A DNA stretch of 64,000 nucleotides from Glycomyces amatae (lineage in GTDB: Bacteria; Actinomycetota; Actinomycetes; Mycobacteriales; Micromonosporaceae), in assembly GCF_020991375.1 (NCBI RefSeq), contig NZ_JAJLQZ010000003.1, forward strand, positions 393,386-457,385, read 5' to 3'. Under the pieces are notes generated by a model that did not search any database, was not told the DNA's origin, and saw only the letters and a list, made by a program, of their open reading frames with translations. Position numbers and translations under genes: made by a program. This document shows positions 41,417 through 52,700 of the stretch, one piece after another; the first letter of the stretch is position 1; each line of letters starts with the position of its first letter.

Positions 41417-43153
41417 ATGGGACGGAGCGCACTGCGGCACCCCGCCCGGGCCACCCCGCCCGCGCGGCCCGCCGAAGCGCCCCTGACCGCCACCCTCCGC
41501 CGCCTCGACGACGGCAGCACCGCCCTCGTCCTCACCGCCGCCGACGCCCGCCGCCTCCGCGAACCCGACACGGCGGGGACCACGCTCACCGTCCACGTCA
41601 CCGCCGCCTCCACCGAGGACGCGGCCAGGACCGCCCTCGCCGCCGGCCTCCGCACCCTGGCGTCGGGACCCCTGGGCGACGCCTACGCCTCCCTCACCCT
41701 GGCCGCGACCCTCGCCGCACCGACCGCGCCCCGCCTGGCCCTCACCGCGACCGTCGCCGCCGCCGGCGCCGCCTGGTCGGCGGGCGAGCACCGCGCCTGC
41801 ACCGCGGCCCTCGACACCGCCCGCCGCGCCCTCGCCCCCGGCTCCGACCCCCGCGCCGACTACCTCCTCGGACTCAAAGGCCTCATCGACCAGGCCCCGC
41901 TCGACGCCCTCGGCCCGCTCCGGCGCGTCCTCGCCCGCGCCGAAGGCGACCGCTCCCCCGAGACGCTCCACCTCGCCGCCGTCGCGGCGCTGCTCCTCGG
42001 CGACGTCACCGCCTCATGCGAGATCGGCATGCGCGCCTTGGCCGACGCCCGCACCGAAGGCCGCGACGACCTGGTGCCCAGGGCCCTCGAGTACCTGGCC
42101 TACGCCGAGATGCGCGCCGGACGCCACGCCCGCGCCCGCTCCCGGGCCCGCGACGGCCTCGCGGCCGCCCTCCGGACGGGCGCGGCGAACACCGCCGCCC
42201 ACCACCGGGCCGTCCTGGCGCTGACCGCATCGGTCGAAGGCGACGACGCCGCCGCCGCGAGCGAGGCCGCCATGGCGCTGGCGACCGCGCGGCGCCACGG
42301 ACTGGCGCAGACCGCCGCCCTCGCCGAATGGGCGCTGGCGAGGACCGACCTCGGGGCGGGACGCCCGGAGGCGGCCGCCACGCGCCTGCGCGACCTGGTC
42401 CGCCCCGGCGGCGGCCACTTCGCGGTGCGGCCCCTGCTGATGCCCTGCTTCATCGAGGCGGCGGTGCTGGCGGGCCGGACCGAGGAGGCGCGGACGGTCG
42501 CCGAGGAGTTCCGGGCGTGGGCCGGATTCGGCATCGACCGGGCGGCCGCCGCGCAGCTCGCCCGGGCCGAGGCACTGATCGCGGCCTCGGACGCGGCCGC
42601 CCCCGAACCGGCCGGCAGGGCGGTCGCGCCGGCGAAGAGCGCACCGGAGACGGCCGATGCGCTGTTCCAGCAGGCCGTGCGGCTGCACTCCGATGAGGCG
42701 GGCGACTTCGAGCGGGCGCGCACGCTGCTGCTCTACGGCAAGTGGCTGCGCCGCCGCAGGCGGCCGCGCCAGGCGAGAACGGTCCTGCGGGACGCGCTCC
42801 ACGGCTTCGAACGCAGCGGGGCCGCGGGCTGGGCCGAGCAGGCGCGCGAAGAGCTGCGGGCGACCGGCGAACCGGGCGCCGCGCCGCGGAGACCCGAGGC
42901 GGCGCGCATCGAGCGGGCCGCAGGGGGCGAGCATCCCGGAAGCGCTCTGGACGCGCTCACCCCGCACCAGCTGCGGATCGCGCGAAAGGTGGCGACAGGG
43001 GCCACCAACCGGGAAGTGGCGCAGGCGCTCTCGCTCAGCGTCAGGACGGTGGACCACCACCTGAGGAGCATCTTCGCCGCCCTGGGGGTGCGCTCCCGGG
43101 TGGAACTGGCCCGCATGGTGGCGGCCGCCCCGGGAGCGCAGGGCGAACGCTGA
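41417..43153 (+). CDS. LuxR-type transcriptional regulator with TPR-like helical region
   Basis: A 578-residue regulator. The last ~65 residues form a LuxR/GerE helix-turn-helix (LTPHQLRIARKVATGATNRE, then SVRTVDHHLRSIFAALGVRS). The rest is an alanine-rich helical repeat region (TPR-like, e.g. ALEYLAYAEMRAGRHARARS), as in the C-terminal half of LAL regulators, but the ATPase domain of LAL/MalT proteins is missing. The ATG at 41417 sits 6 bases after the likely -10 and so is probably leaderless; TTG at 41402 is an alternative within the palindrome. Its targets are unknown. It may sense nutrients for adjacent secreted enzymes, but that is speculation. Confidence 0.82.
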   Translation: MGRSALRHPARATPPARPAEAPLTATLRRLDDGSTALVLTAADARRLREPDTAGTTLTVHVTAASTEDAARTALAAGLRTLASGPLGDAYASLTLAATLAAPTAPRLALTATVAAAGAAWSAGEHRACTAALDTARRALAPGSDPRADYLLGLKGLIDQAPLDALGPLRRVLARAEGDRSPETLHLAAVAALLLGDVTASCEIGMRALADARTEGRDDLVPRALEYLAYAEMRAGRHARARSRARDGLAAALRTGAANTAAHHRAVLALTASVEGDDAAAASEAAMALATARRHGLAQTAALAEWALARTDLGAGRPEAAATRLRDLVRPGGGHFAVRPLLMPCFIEAAVLAGRTEEARTVAEEFRAWAGFGIDRAAAAQLARAEALIAASDAAAPEPAGRAVAPAKSAPETADALFQQAVRLHSDEAGDFERARTLLLYGKWLRRRRRPRQARTVLRDALHGFERSGAAGWAEQAREELRATGEPGAAPRRPEAARIERAAGGEHPGSALDALTPHQLRIARKVATGATNREVAQALSLSVRTVDHHLRSIFAALGVRSRVELARMVAAAPGAQGER

Positions 43154-43311
43154 ACCCGGGGCCGCTCCGGAAGCGCACGGCGAACGCGGAACCCGGGGCC
43201 GCCGCTCCTCCGTCGCCGCAGATCACGGAGAGATCAACTACATCGTCGCCGATATATATCAGCATACCCGGCAGAAGTCCGGCCAGGCGTCGGAGGACAG
43301 CCGCCCCGGAT

Positions 43312-43340
43312 TGTCGTACCCGCCGGGCACTGTTGAACCG
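43312..43340 (+). repeat. left copy of a 29-base inverted repeat
   Basis: Begins TGTCGTACCC and ends TTGAACCG. These ends recur exactly, in inverse orientation, in the copy at 43556-43584; 23 of 29 positions agree overall. Confidence 0.7.
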
Positions 43341-43384
43341 GGGGCGCCGCAGATCCACCGTCCGCTCCGTCGTGCCCGAAGACC

Positions 43385-43482
43385 GGCTCCCGGCTCCCGG
43401 CTCCCGGCTCCCGGCTCCCGGCTCCCGGCTCCCGGCTCCCGGCTCCCGGCTCCCGGCTCCCGGCTCCCGGCTCCCGGCTCCC
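43385..43482 (+). repeat. 14 perfect copies of a 7-base tandem repeat (GGCTCCC)
   Basis: Fourteen uninterrupted GGCTCCC units, followed by a partial fifteenth. The lack of any mismatch points to recent slippage. A unit of 7 would shift the frame if it were coding, but no gene covers it. Confidence 0.97.
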
Positions 43483-43555
43483 GGCAGCGAAAGGCTACGC
43501 CGGTGCAGCCGAACGTGAACGGAGGGTCCCGGCAAATCGGACACCACTGGGCCCT

Positions 43556-43584
43556 CGGTTCAACCCTGCGCCCGGGGTACGACA
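43556..43584 (-). repeat. right copy of the 29-base inverted repeat
   Basis: Reverse complement begins TGTCGTACCC and ends TTGAACCG like the left copy at 43312-43340. The inner 11 bases differ, so the conserved outer blocks look like the functional part. Confidence 0.7.
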
Positions 43585-43623
43585 TTCGGGCGTTCGCGAG
43601 CCGGATTCGCATGGCGCGCGGGC

Positions 43624-43662
43624 GGGCGGCCGGCGCGGCACAGTAGCCCGCGCCGGCCGCCC
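43624..43662 (-). terminator. aceB terminator hairpin
   Basis: A 15-base perfect stem (43624-43638 with 43648-43662) and a 9-base loop, 13 bases past the aceB stop on the minus strand. Confidence 0.8.
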
Positions 43663-43675
43663 CGTCTCCGAGGGA

Positions 43676-45367
<1,692 letters not shown>

Positions 45368-45447
45368 GGTGGTCGTCTCTCCTTCTGTGGCAGGCGCCGT
45401 GTACGTGTCGGCGGCGCGGTCCGCGCCGCTTCCCGGTCGTGGAGCGG

Positions 45448-46779
<1,332 letters not shown>

Positions 46780-46812
46780 CGTCGGCTCCGAACTTCGGGA
46801 CCGCAGCGCGGT

Positions 46813-46830
46813 CATTACTTGCAGGTAATG
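46813..46830. promoter_or_regulatory. near-perfect palindrome between aceA and its regulator
   Basis: CATTAC-TTGCAG-GTAATG is symmetric at 16 of 18 positions and lies 34-51 bases upstream of aceA. RamB sites in corynebacteria contain a TTTGCAAA-like core; this site has CTTGCAGG, so it is a candidate for the divergent ScfR-type regulator. Confidence 0.55.
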
Positions 46831-46871
46831 GCAATCTTTCATCGATCTGGAGGCCTGGGGAGCCGTTTGCG

Positions 46872-48482
46872 GTGGAAAGAATGACGTTTCTTCGCGATAC
46901 TGGGGAAATGACGAACCTGTCGACGGGCGGCGAGCGGCCGCAGACCGAGGCCCCGAAAACGGGCAGGCCGAGGCAGCGCGGGGCCGACGCGGCGCCCGCC
47001 GCGCACCGGCCGTGGGGGGCGGCCGAGGCCGCGGAGCTGGCGGCGGACGACATCACCGTGGACCTCATCAGCCTGGGCAAGCAGATCAGGCACCTGCGCA
47101 AGCAGCGGGAGATGAGCCTGGACGACCTGGGCGCGGTGGTGGGGGCGGCGGCGTCGCAGCTCTCGCTGATCGAGAACGGCAAGAAGGAGCCGAAGCTGTC
47201 GATGCTGCGGGCCCTGGCCCGGGCGCTCGGCGTCTCCTCCGACGAGCTGCTCGGCGCCGAGCCGCCGAACCGCCGCGTGGCGCTGGAGATCGAGCTGGAG
47301 CGGGCGCAGCGGAGCGCGCAGTACCGGTCGCTGGGGCTGCCGAGCGTCAAGCCGTCCTCGCGGGTGCCCACCGAGATGCTGGAGGCGCTGGTGGGGCTCC
47401 ACCGGGAGGTGGACCGGCAGGTCAACCTGCACACGGCGACCCCTGAGGAGGCGCGGCGGGCGAACACGGAGCTGCGACGGCGGATGCGGGAGAAGGACAA
47501 CTACTTCGGCGACATCGAGGCCGAGGCCCGCACGCTCCTGCGCAACGTCGGGTACGCGAGCGGGCCGCTGTCGCAGCAGCAGATCGCGGACCTGGCCGCG
47601 CACCTGCGGTTCACGCTGCACCACGTGGACGACCTGCCGCACTCGACGCGCTCGGTCACGGACCTGAAGCACCGGCGGATCTACCTGACGCAGGTGGGCA
47701 CCGGTTCGCACGACCCACGCACGGTCCTGCTCCAGGCGCTCGCCAGCTACGTGCTCCAGCACGGGGTGCCGGGGACGTACCTGGAGTTCCTGGGGCAGAG
47801 AGTGGCGACGAACTACCTGGCGGCGGCCCTCCTCATCCCGGAGTCGAGCGCGGTGGCGTTCCTGCGGCAGGGCATGGCGGGCAAGGAAGTGGCCGTGGAG
47901 GACCTGAGGGACAACTTCGCGGTCTCGTACGAGGCGGCGGCGCACCGCTTCACGAACCTCGCGACGCACCACCTGGGCATCCGGACGCACTTCCAGAAGG
48001 TGCACAAGTCGGGGATCATCTTCAAGGCGTACGAGAACGACGACGTGGCGTTCCCCGCCGACCCCACGGGCGCGATCGAAGGACAGCCGATCTGCCGCTA
48101 TTGGACGAGCCGGCAGGTCTTCGACGTGCCGGACAAGTTCAACGCGTTCAACCAGTACACCGACACGGCGACGGGCACCTACTGGTGCACGGCCCGAACG
48201 GAAAGAAGCCCGGACGGGCTGTTCTCCCTGAGCATCGGCGTCCCGTACGAGGCGGCGAAGTGGTTCAGGGGCAAGGAGACCCGAGCGAGGTCGGTCTCCC
48301 GCTGCCCGGACCCGGACTGCTGCCGCAACCCGCCGAGGGCCCTGTCAGAAGCCTGGGCGGGCCAGGTCTGGCCCACGGCGAGAGCCGCGAGCTCCCAACT
48401 GGCGGCGATGCCGATAGGCTCCTTCCCGGGAGTGGACGAGACCGAGGTCTACCAGTTCCTGGAACGCCACTCCCAGCGCTAG
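46872..48482 (+). CDS. ScfR/RamB-type XRE-family regulator of glyoxylate metabolism
   Basis: A 536-residue regulator. The XRE helix-turn-helix is [20 protein letters not shown] (about residues 68-87) with [21 protein letters not shown] central ImmA/IrrE-like region (about 205-330) lacks the HExxH metal site, as in RamB proteins. The C-terminal domain has two cysteine-containing segments ([15 protein letters not shown] and [13 protein letters not shown]) like the ScfRs domain. The ~60-residue N-terminal extension is unusual. Start could be GTG 46872, ATG 46881 or ATG 46908. It is divergent from aceA and by homology represses or activates aceAB according to acetyl/propionyl-CoA supply. Confidence 0.88.
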   Translation: MERMTFLRDTGEMTNLSTGGERPQTEAPKTGRPRQRGADAAPAAHRPWGAAEAAELAADDITVDLISLGKQIRHLRKQREMSLDDLGAVVGAAASQLSLIENGKKEPKLSMLRALARALGVSSDELLGAEPPNRRVALEIELERAQRSAQYRSLGLPSVKPSSRVPTEMLEALVGLHREVDRQVNLHTATPEEARRANTELRRRMREKDNYFGDIEAEARTLLRNVGYASGPLSQQQIADLAAHLRFTLHHVDDLPHSTRSVTDLKHRRIYLTQVGTGSHDPRTVLLQALASYVLQHGVPGTYLEFLGQRVATNYLAAALLIPESSAVAFLRQGMAGKEVAVEDLRDNFAVSYEAAAHRFTNLATHHLGIRTHFQKVHKSGIIFKAYENDDVAFPADPTGAIEGQPICRYWTSRQVFDVPDKFNAFNQYTDTATGTYWCTARTERSPDGLFSLSIGVPYEAAKWFRGKETRARSVSRCPDPDCCRNPPRALSEAWAGQVWPTARAASSQLAAMPIGSFPGVDETEVYQFLERHSQR

Positions 48483-48526
48483 CGTTCTTAAACTATTTAA
48501 TTGGCACATTATGCTAGGACCCAGGT

Positions 48527-48970
48527 TCAGATAAGCCCCGCTAAGGCCTGCCTAGGTACAGACTCAGCCTTCCTTCTAATTTGCAGCTGACGCCGCAAAA
48601 CAAAGGCAACCGATCCAGAGACAGCAGCGAGAGCGAGAAGAGCATATATCGTTGGATTGACCCATGAGGGTATCAGCTGTATGGTTCGCTCCGAGCAGGT
48701 AAGCTCGCCACTAAGCGGCGCGAAGCCCTCGTTATATTCCACAAAATCCCCAGCGCCATATGCATTACATTGCTCATCGATCGCAAAGGAGAAGGTATGG
48801 AAGGCACCGATTATGTACACCAGGATCGACAAACCCAAGAACCCCAAGGCAACGATGGCATAAACCATATGCCGTATCGGCCCTCCCCGGCGGTGCGCTG
48901 TTGCGGTCACGACTACCACAATCGTGCCCACCGCAATCCATACCGGGAGGAGCAAGAACAAAACTAGCAA
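48527..48970 (-). CDS. three-helix membrane protein, probable immunity protein for the RHS toxin
   Basis: A 147-residue protein with membrane helices at about residues 1-23, 35-58 and 105-127. By the positive-inside rule (AHRRGGPIRH and RRQLQIRRKAE inside), the ~45-residue loop between helices 2 and 3, with two cysteines (EQCNAYG and LTCSERT), faces outward. The TTG at 48970 is chosen because GGAGG stands 6 bases before it. It begins 33 bases after the RHS stop codon, and its base composition is much less GC-rich than the housekeeping genes. I know no family; place, size and composition fit an immunity protein. Confidence 0.65.
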   Translation of the reverse strand: MLVLFLLLPVWIAVGTIVVVVTATAHRRGGPIRHMVYAIVALGFLGLSILVYIIGAFHTFSFAIDEQCNAYGAGDFVEYNEGFAPLSGELTCSERTIQLIPSWVNPTIYALLALAAVSGSVAFVLRRQLQIRRKAESVPRQALAGLI

Positions 48971-49711
48971 ACATCGCCTCCGTTGACGTAAATCCTCTGT
49001 AATCTAGTTTTCATCATCGATTTCCGGGATATGCTTCTCAGTCGATCCTCCGGTCATATTGAGATCAAATTCTCCCGGCAGATCACCATCATGCTCTACC
49101 GCGTAGATGAGATCCTCCTGAATATCTTCAAGATCGCTCTCATATTCCCATGGCGTAGAGCCGAACACAGAGGCCCAACCACTTCGGGCATCAATCCCAA
49201 GCCGAACTCCCGCATTGTTATTGATCAGATCAATAGACGACTCTCGCTGCCCCCAGAGGTCCCCCTCACTTGTCGCATCCATTTCATGGCGAACCCCGAG
49301 CTCCTGTGCAACGTCATAGTTCATACCGGCGGCAGTCAGAGAGGCAAACCAGTATGCATGACGGAAGGCATTTCGCTGAGACTTATCCCAACCTCGTTCG
49401 ACAGCGAGCTCTTCAGTCAGATCACGGGAGTTCTCAGCTACTTCTTTCGCGAAATAACAGTATTCCTTGTATGTTGCGCACCAATCCAGCTCATATCGGC
49501 CCACTCGGTCATTATACGGTGCCTCACCTGCGATCTCTTCTGCCAGATCATGGGCATCGTTCACTGCCTGTTCGTTCTCAAATTCTGATCCATCGCATAG
49601 CGCGCACTCGTCTCCCGAGCCATTGGAATCCCCATCATCAGAGCCGCCACCATTTCCAGGCTTGGGCTTCGGCGCCGACTTAGTAGTAGTCTTTGCCTTG
49701 CCCGCCTTCTT
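48971..49711 (-). other. lower-GC toxin tip segment of the RHS gene
   Basis: This segment codes the last 235 residues of the RHS protein, from just after the core-ending DPTGL, plus the gap before the membrane-protein gene. Base composition drops here and stays low through the membrane protein, as expected for an exchangeable toxin-immunity cassette. The key motif NAFRHAYW (tip residues 114-121), RHE (141-143) and DLINNNAG (161-168) is described under the RHS gene. Confidence 0.7.
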
Positions 49712-52700
49712 CAGCCCGGTAGGGTCACTAAAGGTAATCGGGCTGTTATCGGAATAAGAATAACCGTTGAGCTGTTGCGCCTCTGCGAAGTCAGCGATGG
49801 GATCAACCGAGAGGAAGCGACCGATGGCAGGGTTGTAATCCCGCGCACGGATATGAGTATAACCCGTGGGATCAATAGTGCCCTTGACATAACCGTTCTG
49901 ACCCAGCCATTCCGAGTTGCCGTCAGCTGCGGTTGTAGCGGTGGCGAGATTATTGCCGTAGGGGTCGGAGTACCGGCGGGTGACTTCACCTGTGAAGCAG
50001 TCGAAGGCCGTAGTGCCGGTACCGTTATGGTCTGAAATCTGGATCTGGGCGATGTCACCGGCTTTTTCCGTACGGTGGGCGTCGCCGGGCAGGTCAATGG
50101 CACGTGTCGACGATACGCTTCCGGCGGTCTTGCTGAGGGTGATCTCCACGCCGTGAACATACAGGGTGGCCTCGCTGGCCGTGGCGCGCATGATCCGGGT
50201 GCCGTCGGCATCATAGAAGAACTCGATGGCGCCGTCGGCCACGTCGCCTGAGACCGCTCCGGTGCTGCTGAGTGCGGCGCCGGTCGTCGTGATCGTCTCT
50301 ACCTTGCCGTTGGCGTCCCAGGTGATGTCCTGCGAGAAGCCGGTGGTCGAGGTGACCCCGGTGGTGTTGCCGAGTTCGTCGTACTCGAAGGCGGTCGACT
50401 CGCCGCTGCCGTCGGAGACGGTTTCGAGCGTGTGAGCCGTCTGGGTGCCGTACGTGTAGGTCCAGCTCCGGTCGGCACCGGAACCGGTCGTGTCGTGATC
50501 GGTCATACCGGTGCGGTTGCCCGCGGCGTCGAAGGTGTAGGACTGCCAATACGCCGCCGCGCCTTCGACACCGGTCGTTTCAGGACCGCCTTCGCACGCA
50601 CCCGCGTCGGTTCCCGGGGCCGCGGTCGTCCACGCCTCGGTCAGGCGCCGCAGGCCGTCGTAGCCGTAGCATTCCGCCTGGCGTTCCATGCCTTCGGCGT
50701 TGGCGGAGTCGATGGCCGAGAGGATGTTGCCCGCATCGTCGTAGTCGTAGGTGACGTTGGACAGCGAGCCAGCACGGCCGAGCGCCTCGGTCCAGGTCTG
50801 GTCGAGGCGGTTGGCCTCTCCGTAGACCCAGGTCTGCTGCACCGTCGCGGCCGCGGTCGGGTACTGCGCCGAGGCGATCTGCCCTTCCGGCTTGTACGAG
50901 ATGTTGTTCGCGTACGTGCCGTCGATGCCGTCGACCTTGGTGATGCGGCCCAGCAGGTCGCGGGTGTAGAGGACCGCCTCGGAGTCGAGTCCGCCGAACG
51001 CGTCCCAGCTGCGGCCCTTCGTGGTCCCGTCGATGTTGTAGGCGGTGGTCGCCTGGTACACGCCCTCGAGGCTGCCGGCGGCGGTCCCGGAGATCGTGTA
51101 CTTCGTGCCGAGGGACTGGTAGTCCCAGTTGCGGCCGAGGTGGCCGACGGTGATCTTCAGGCCGTCCTCGTACGAGACCGATCCGGTCTCGTAGCCCTTG
51201 GACTGGGTGTCCCAGGTGCGCTTGGTGAGCTGGACGCCGCCGTTGGCCGTGCCGGCAGGCCCGTCCCAGGTCTCGATGACGCGGGAGAGGCTGTCGTACA
51301 CCGTGGTGACGGTCTGCCCGCGGTCGTCGGTGGTGCTGGTGAGGTTCCCGAGGACGTCGTAGGTGTAGTCGGTCTCCCCGGTGTCGGGATCGACCGCCTT
51401 GGTCTTGCGGCCCCGCTGGTCGTACGTGAACGACCAGGTGTTGAGGTCGAAGTCGGTGACGGTCTTCAGTTCCCCTGCGGCCGTGTAGGCGTAAGTGGTG
51501 GCCTGGAAGTCCCCGGTCGGTTCGCTGCCGAGGTACTGGCGCAGCTCGGTGTTCTGCCCGCGGGCGTCGGTGAAGGTGGTGGTCGCCGTGCCGCCTTCGG
51601 GAGCGCTGGTGCTGGTCCGGTCGGCCCAGTACGAGCTCTCGGTGCGCCACAGCTCCGAGCCGGCCTCGGCGGTGATGGTCGCGGTCGCGCGGCCGAGGTC
51701 GTCGTATTCGGAGATGGTGCTCATGTCGGTCTGGCCGATGTCCACCACCTGCAGCGTCCCGGAGGGGACGCCGGAGGCGTAGTAGACGTCGTTCGTCTGG
51801 GCGGTGCGGCCGAGCTCGTCGTAGATCGTGTCGGTGATCAGCCTACCGCCGGACGGGCCGGTGGCCTGGGTCTGGCGCGGGCGCAGCAGTCCGTCGTAGA
51901 TCTGGACCGACTTGGTGTAGGTCTCCCGGTCTTCTCGGAGCTGCTCGGTGGTCACCGCGATCGGGGCGGTGTCGGAGATCGAGTAGGTGTAGCGCTGGTA
52001 GGGCAGGGCCCCGGTGGCGTTCGGGTTCTGGATCGGGATCCAGACCTCGGTGACTCGGCCGAGCGCGTCGTATCGGAGCGTCGTGGCCTGGCTGTTCGCG
52101 TCCGTGGTGGTCGTGGGGAGGTGCCGTGCCGAGTCGAACGAGGTGGTGACGGCGTGGCCCAGGACGTTGGTGACCTTCTGCGCGGTGTTGCGCAGGGCGG
52201 TGTCGGTGTAGGTCGTGGTCGTCAGGACGTTCGCCGCGTCCTTGACGGTGAGCACACGGCCGTAGCCGTCGTACGTCGTCGTGGCCGTCGTGACGTACGA
52301 AGCCGTAGTGCCGTTGTGGGAGGCGAGCTCCTGCGAGGTGGTGGCCAGCCCGTCCGTGGGAGCCGCGCCATAGGCACCGTAGTCGTAGAACGTCCGCATG
52401 TCGGAGACGACCTGGGTGGCGCGGTTCGGTTGGTCCTCGCACTTGACCGCGACGGTCTCGACCCGCTTGACGTAGTCGATCAAGTGGGCCGTGGTGTTCC
52501 GCGCGTATTCGTACGTGGTGCAGCGGTTGTCGGCGCTGGTGGAGCCGTCGCCGAAGTCGTCCATGGAGGTGATCAGGCCGTACGCGGTGTCGTAGTCGGC
52601 ATCGGAGCTGGTGCGCCGCCAAGTGCCGTCGGCCTTGAGGGTGTCGGTGCGGGTGGTGTTGTCGCGCACGAACGCCGCCTCCAGGTCGCCCCAGGAGTGG

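Larger units (their letters stand above)
43154..43675. other. 522-base gene-free region with tandem and inverted repeats
   Basis: No gene is supported here; apparent open frames are by-products of the 7-base repeat. It contains a GATATATATC palindrome (43251-43260), a pair of diverged inverted repeats (43312-43340 and 43556-43584), the GGCTCCC array between them and the aceB terminator at the right end. Confidence 0.75.

Noticed and set aside
43311..43646. Open frames over the GGCTCCC array that translate as repeated PGSRLPA-type sequence on both strands
   Set aside because: A 7-base unit is open in all frames by accident. There is no ribosome site, no codon bias outside the array, and the frames run through the inverted repeat and terminator.
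48483..49003. Chance that the lower-GC block is an insertion sequence or prophage remnant
   Set aside because: No transposase, integrase, terminal inverted repeats or target duplications were seen. The low-GC block coincides with the toxin tip and the next gene, which fits a swapped toxin-immunity cassette better.
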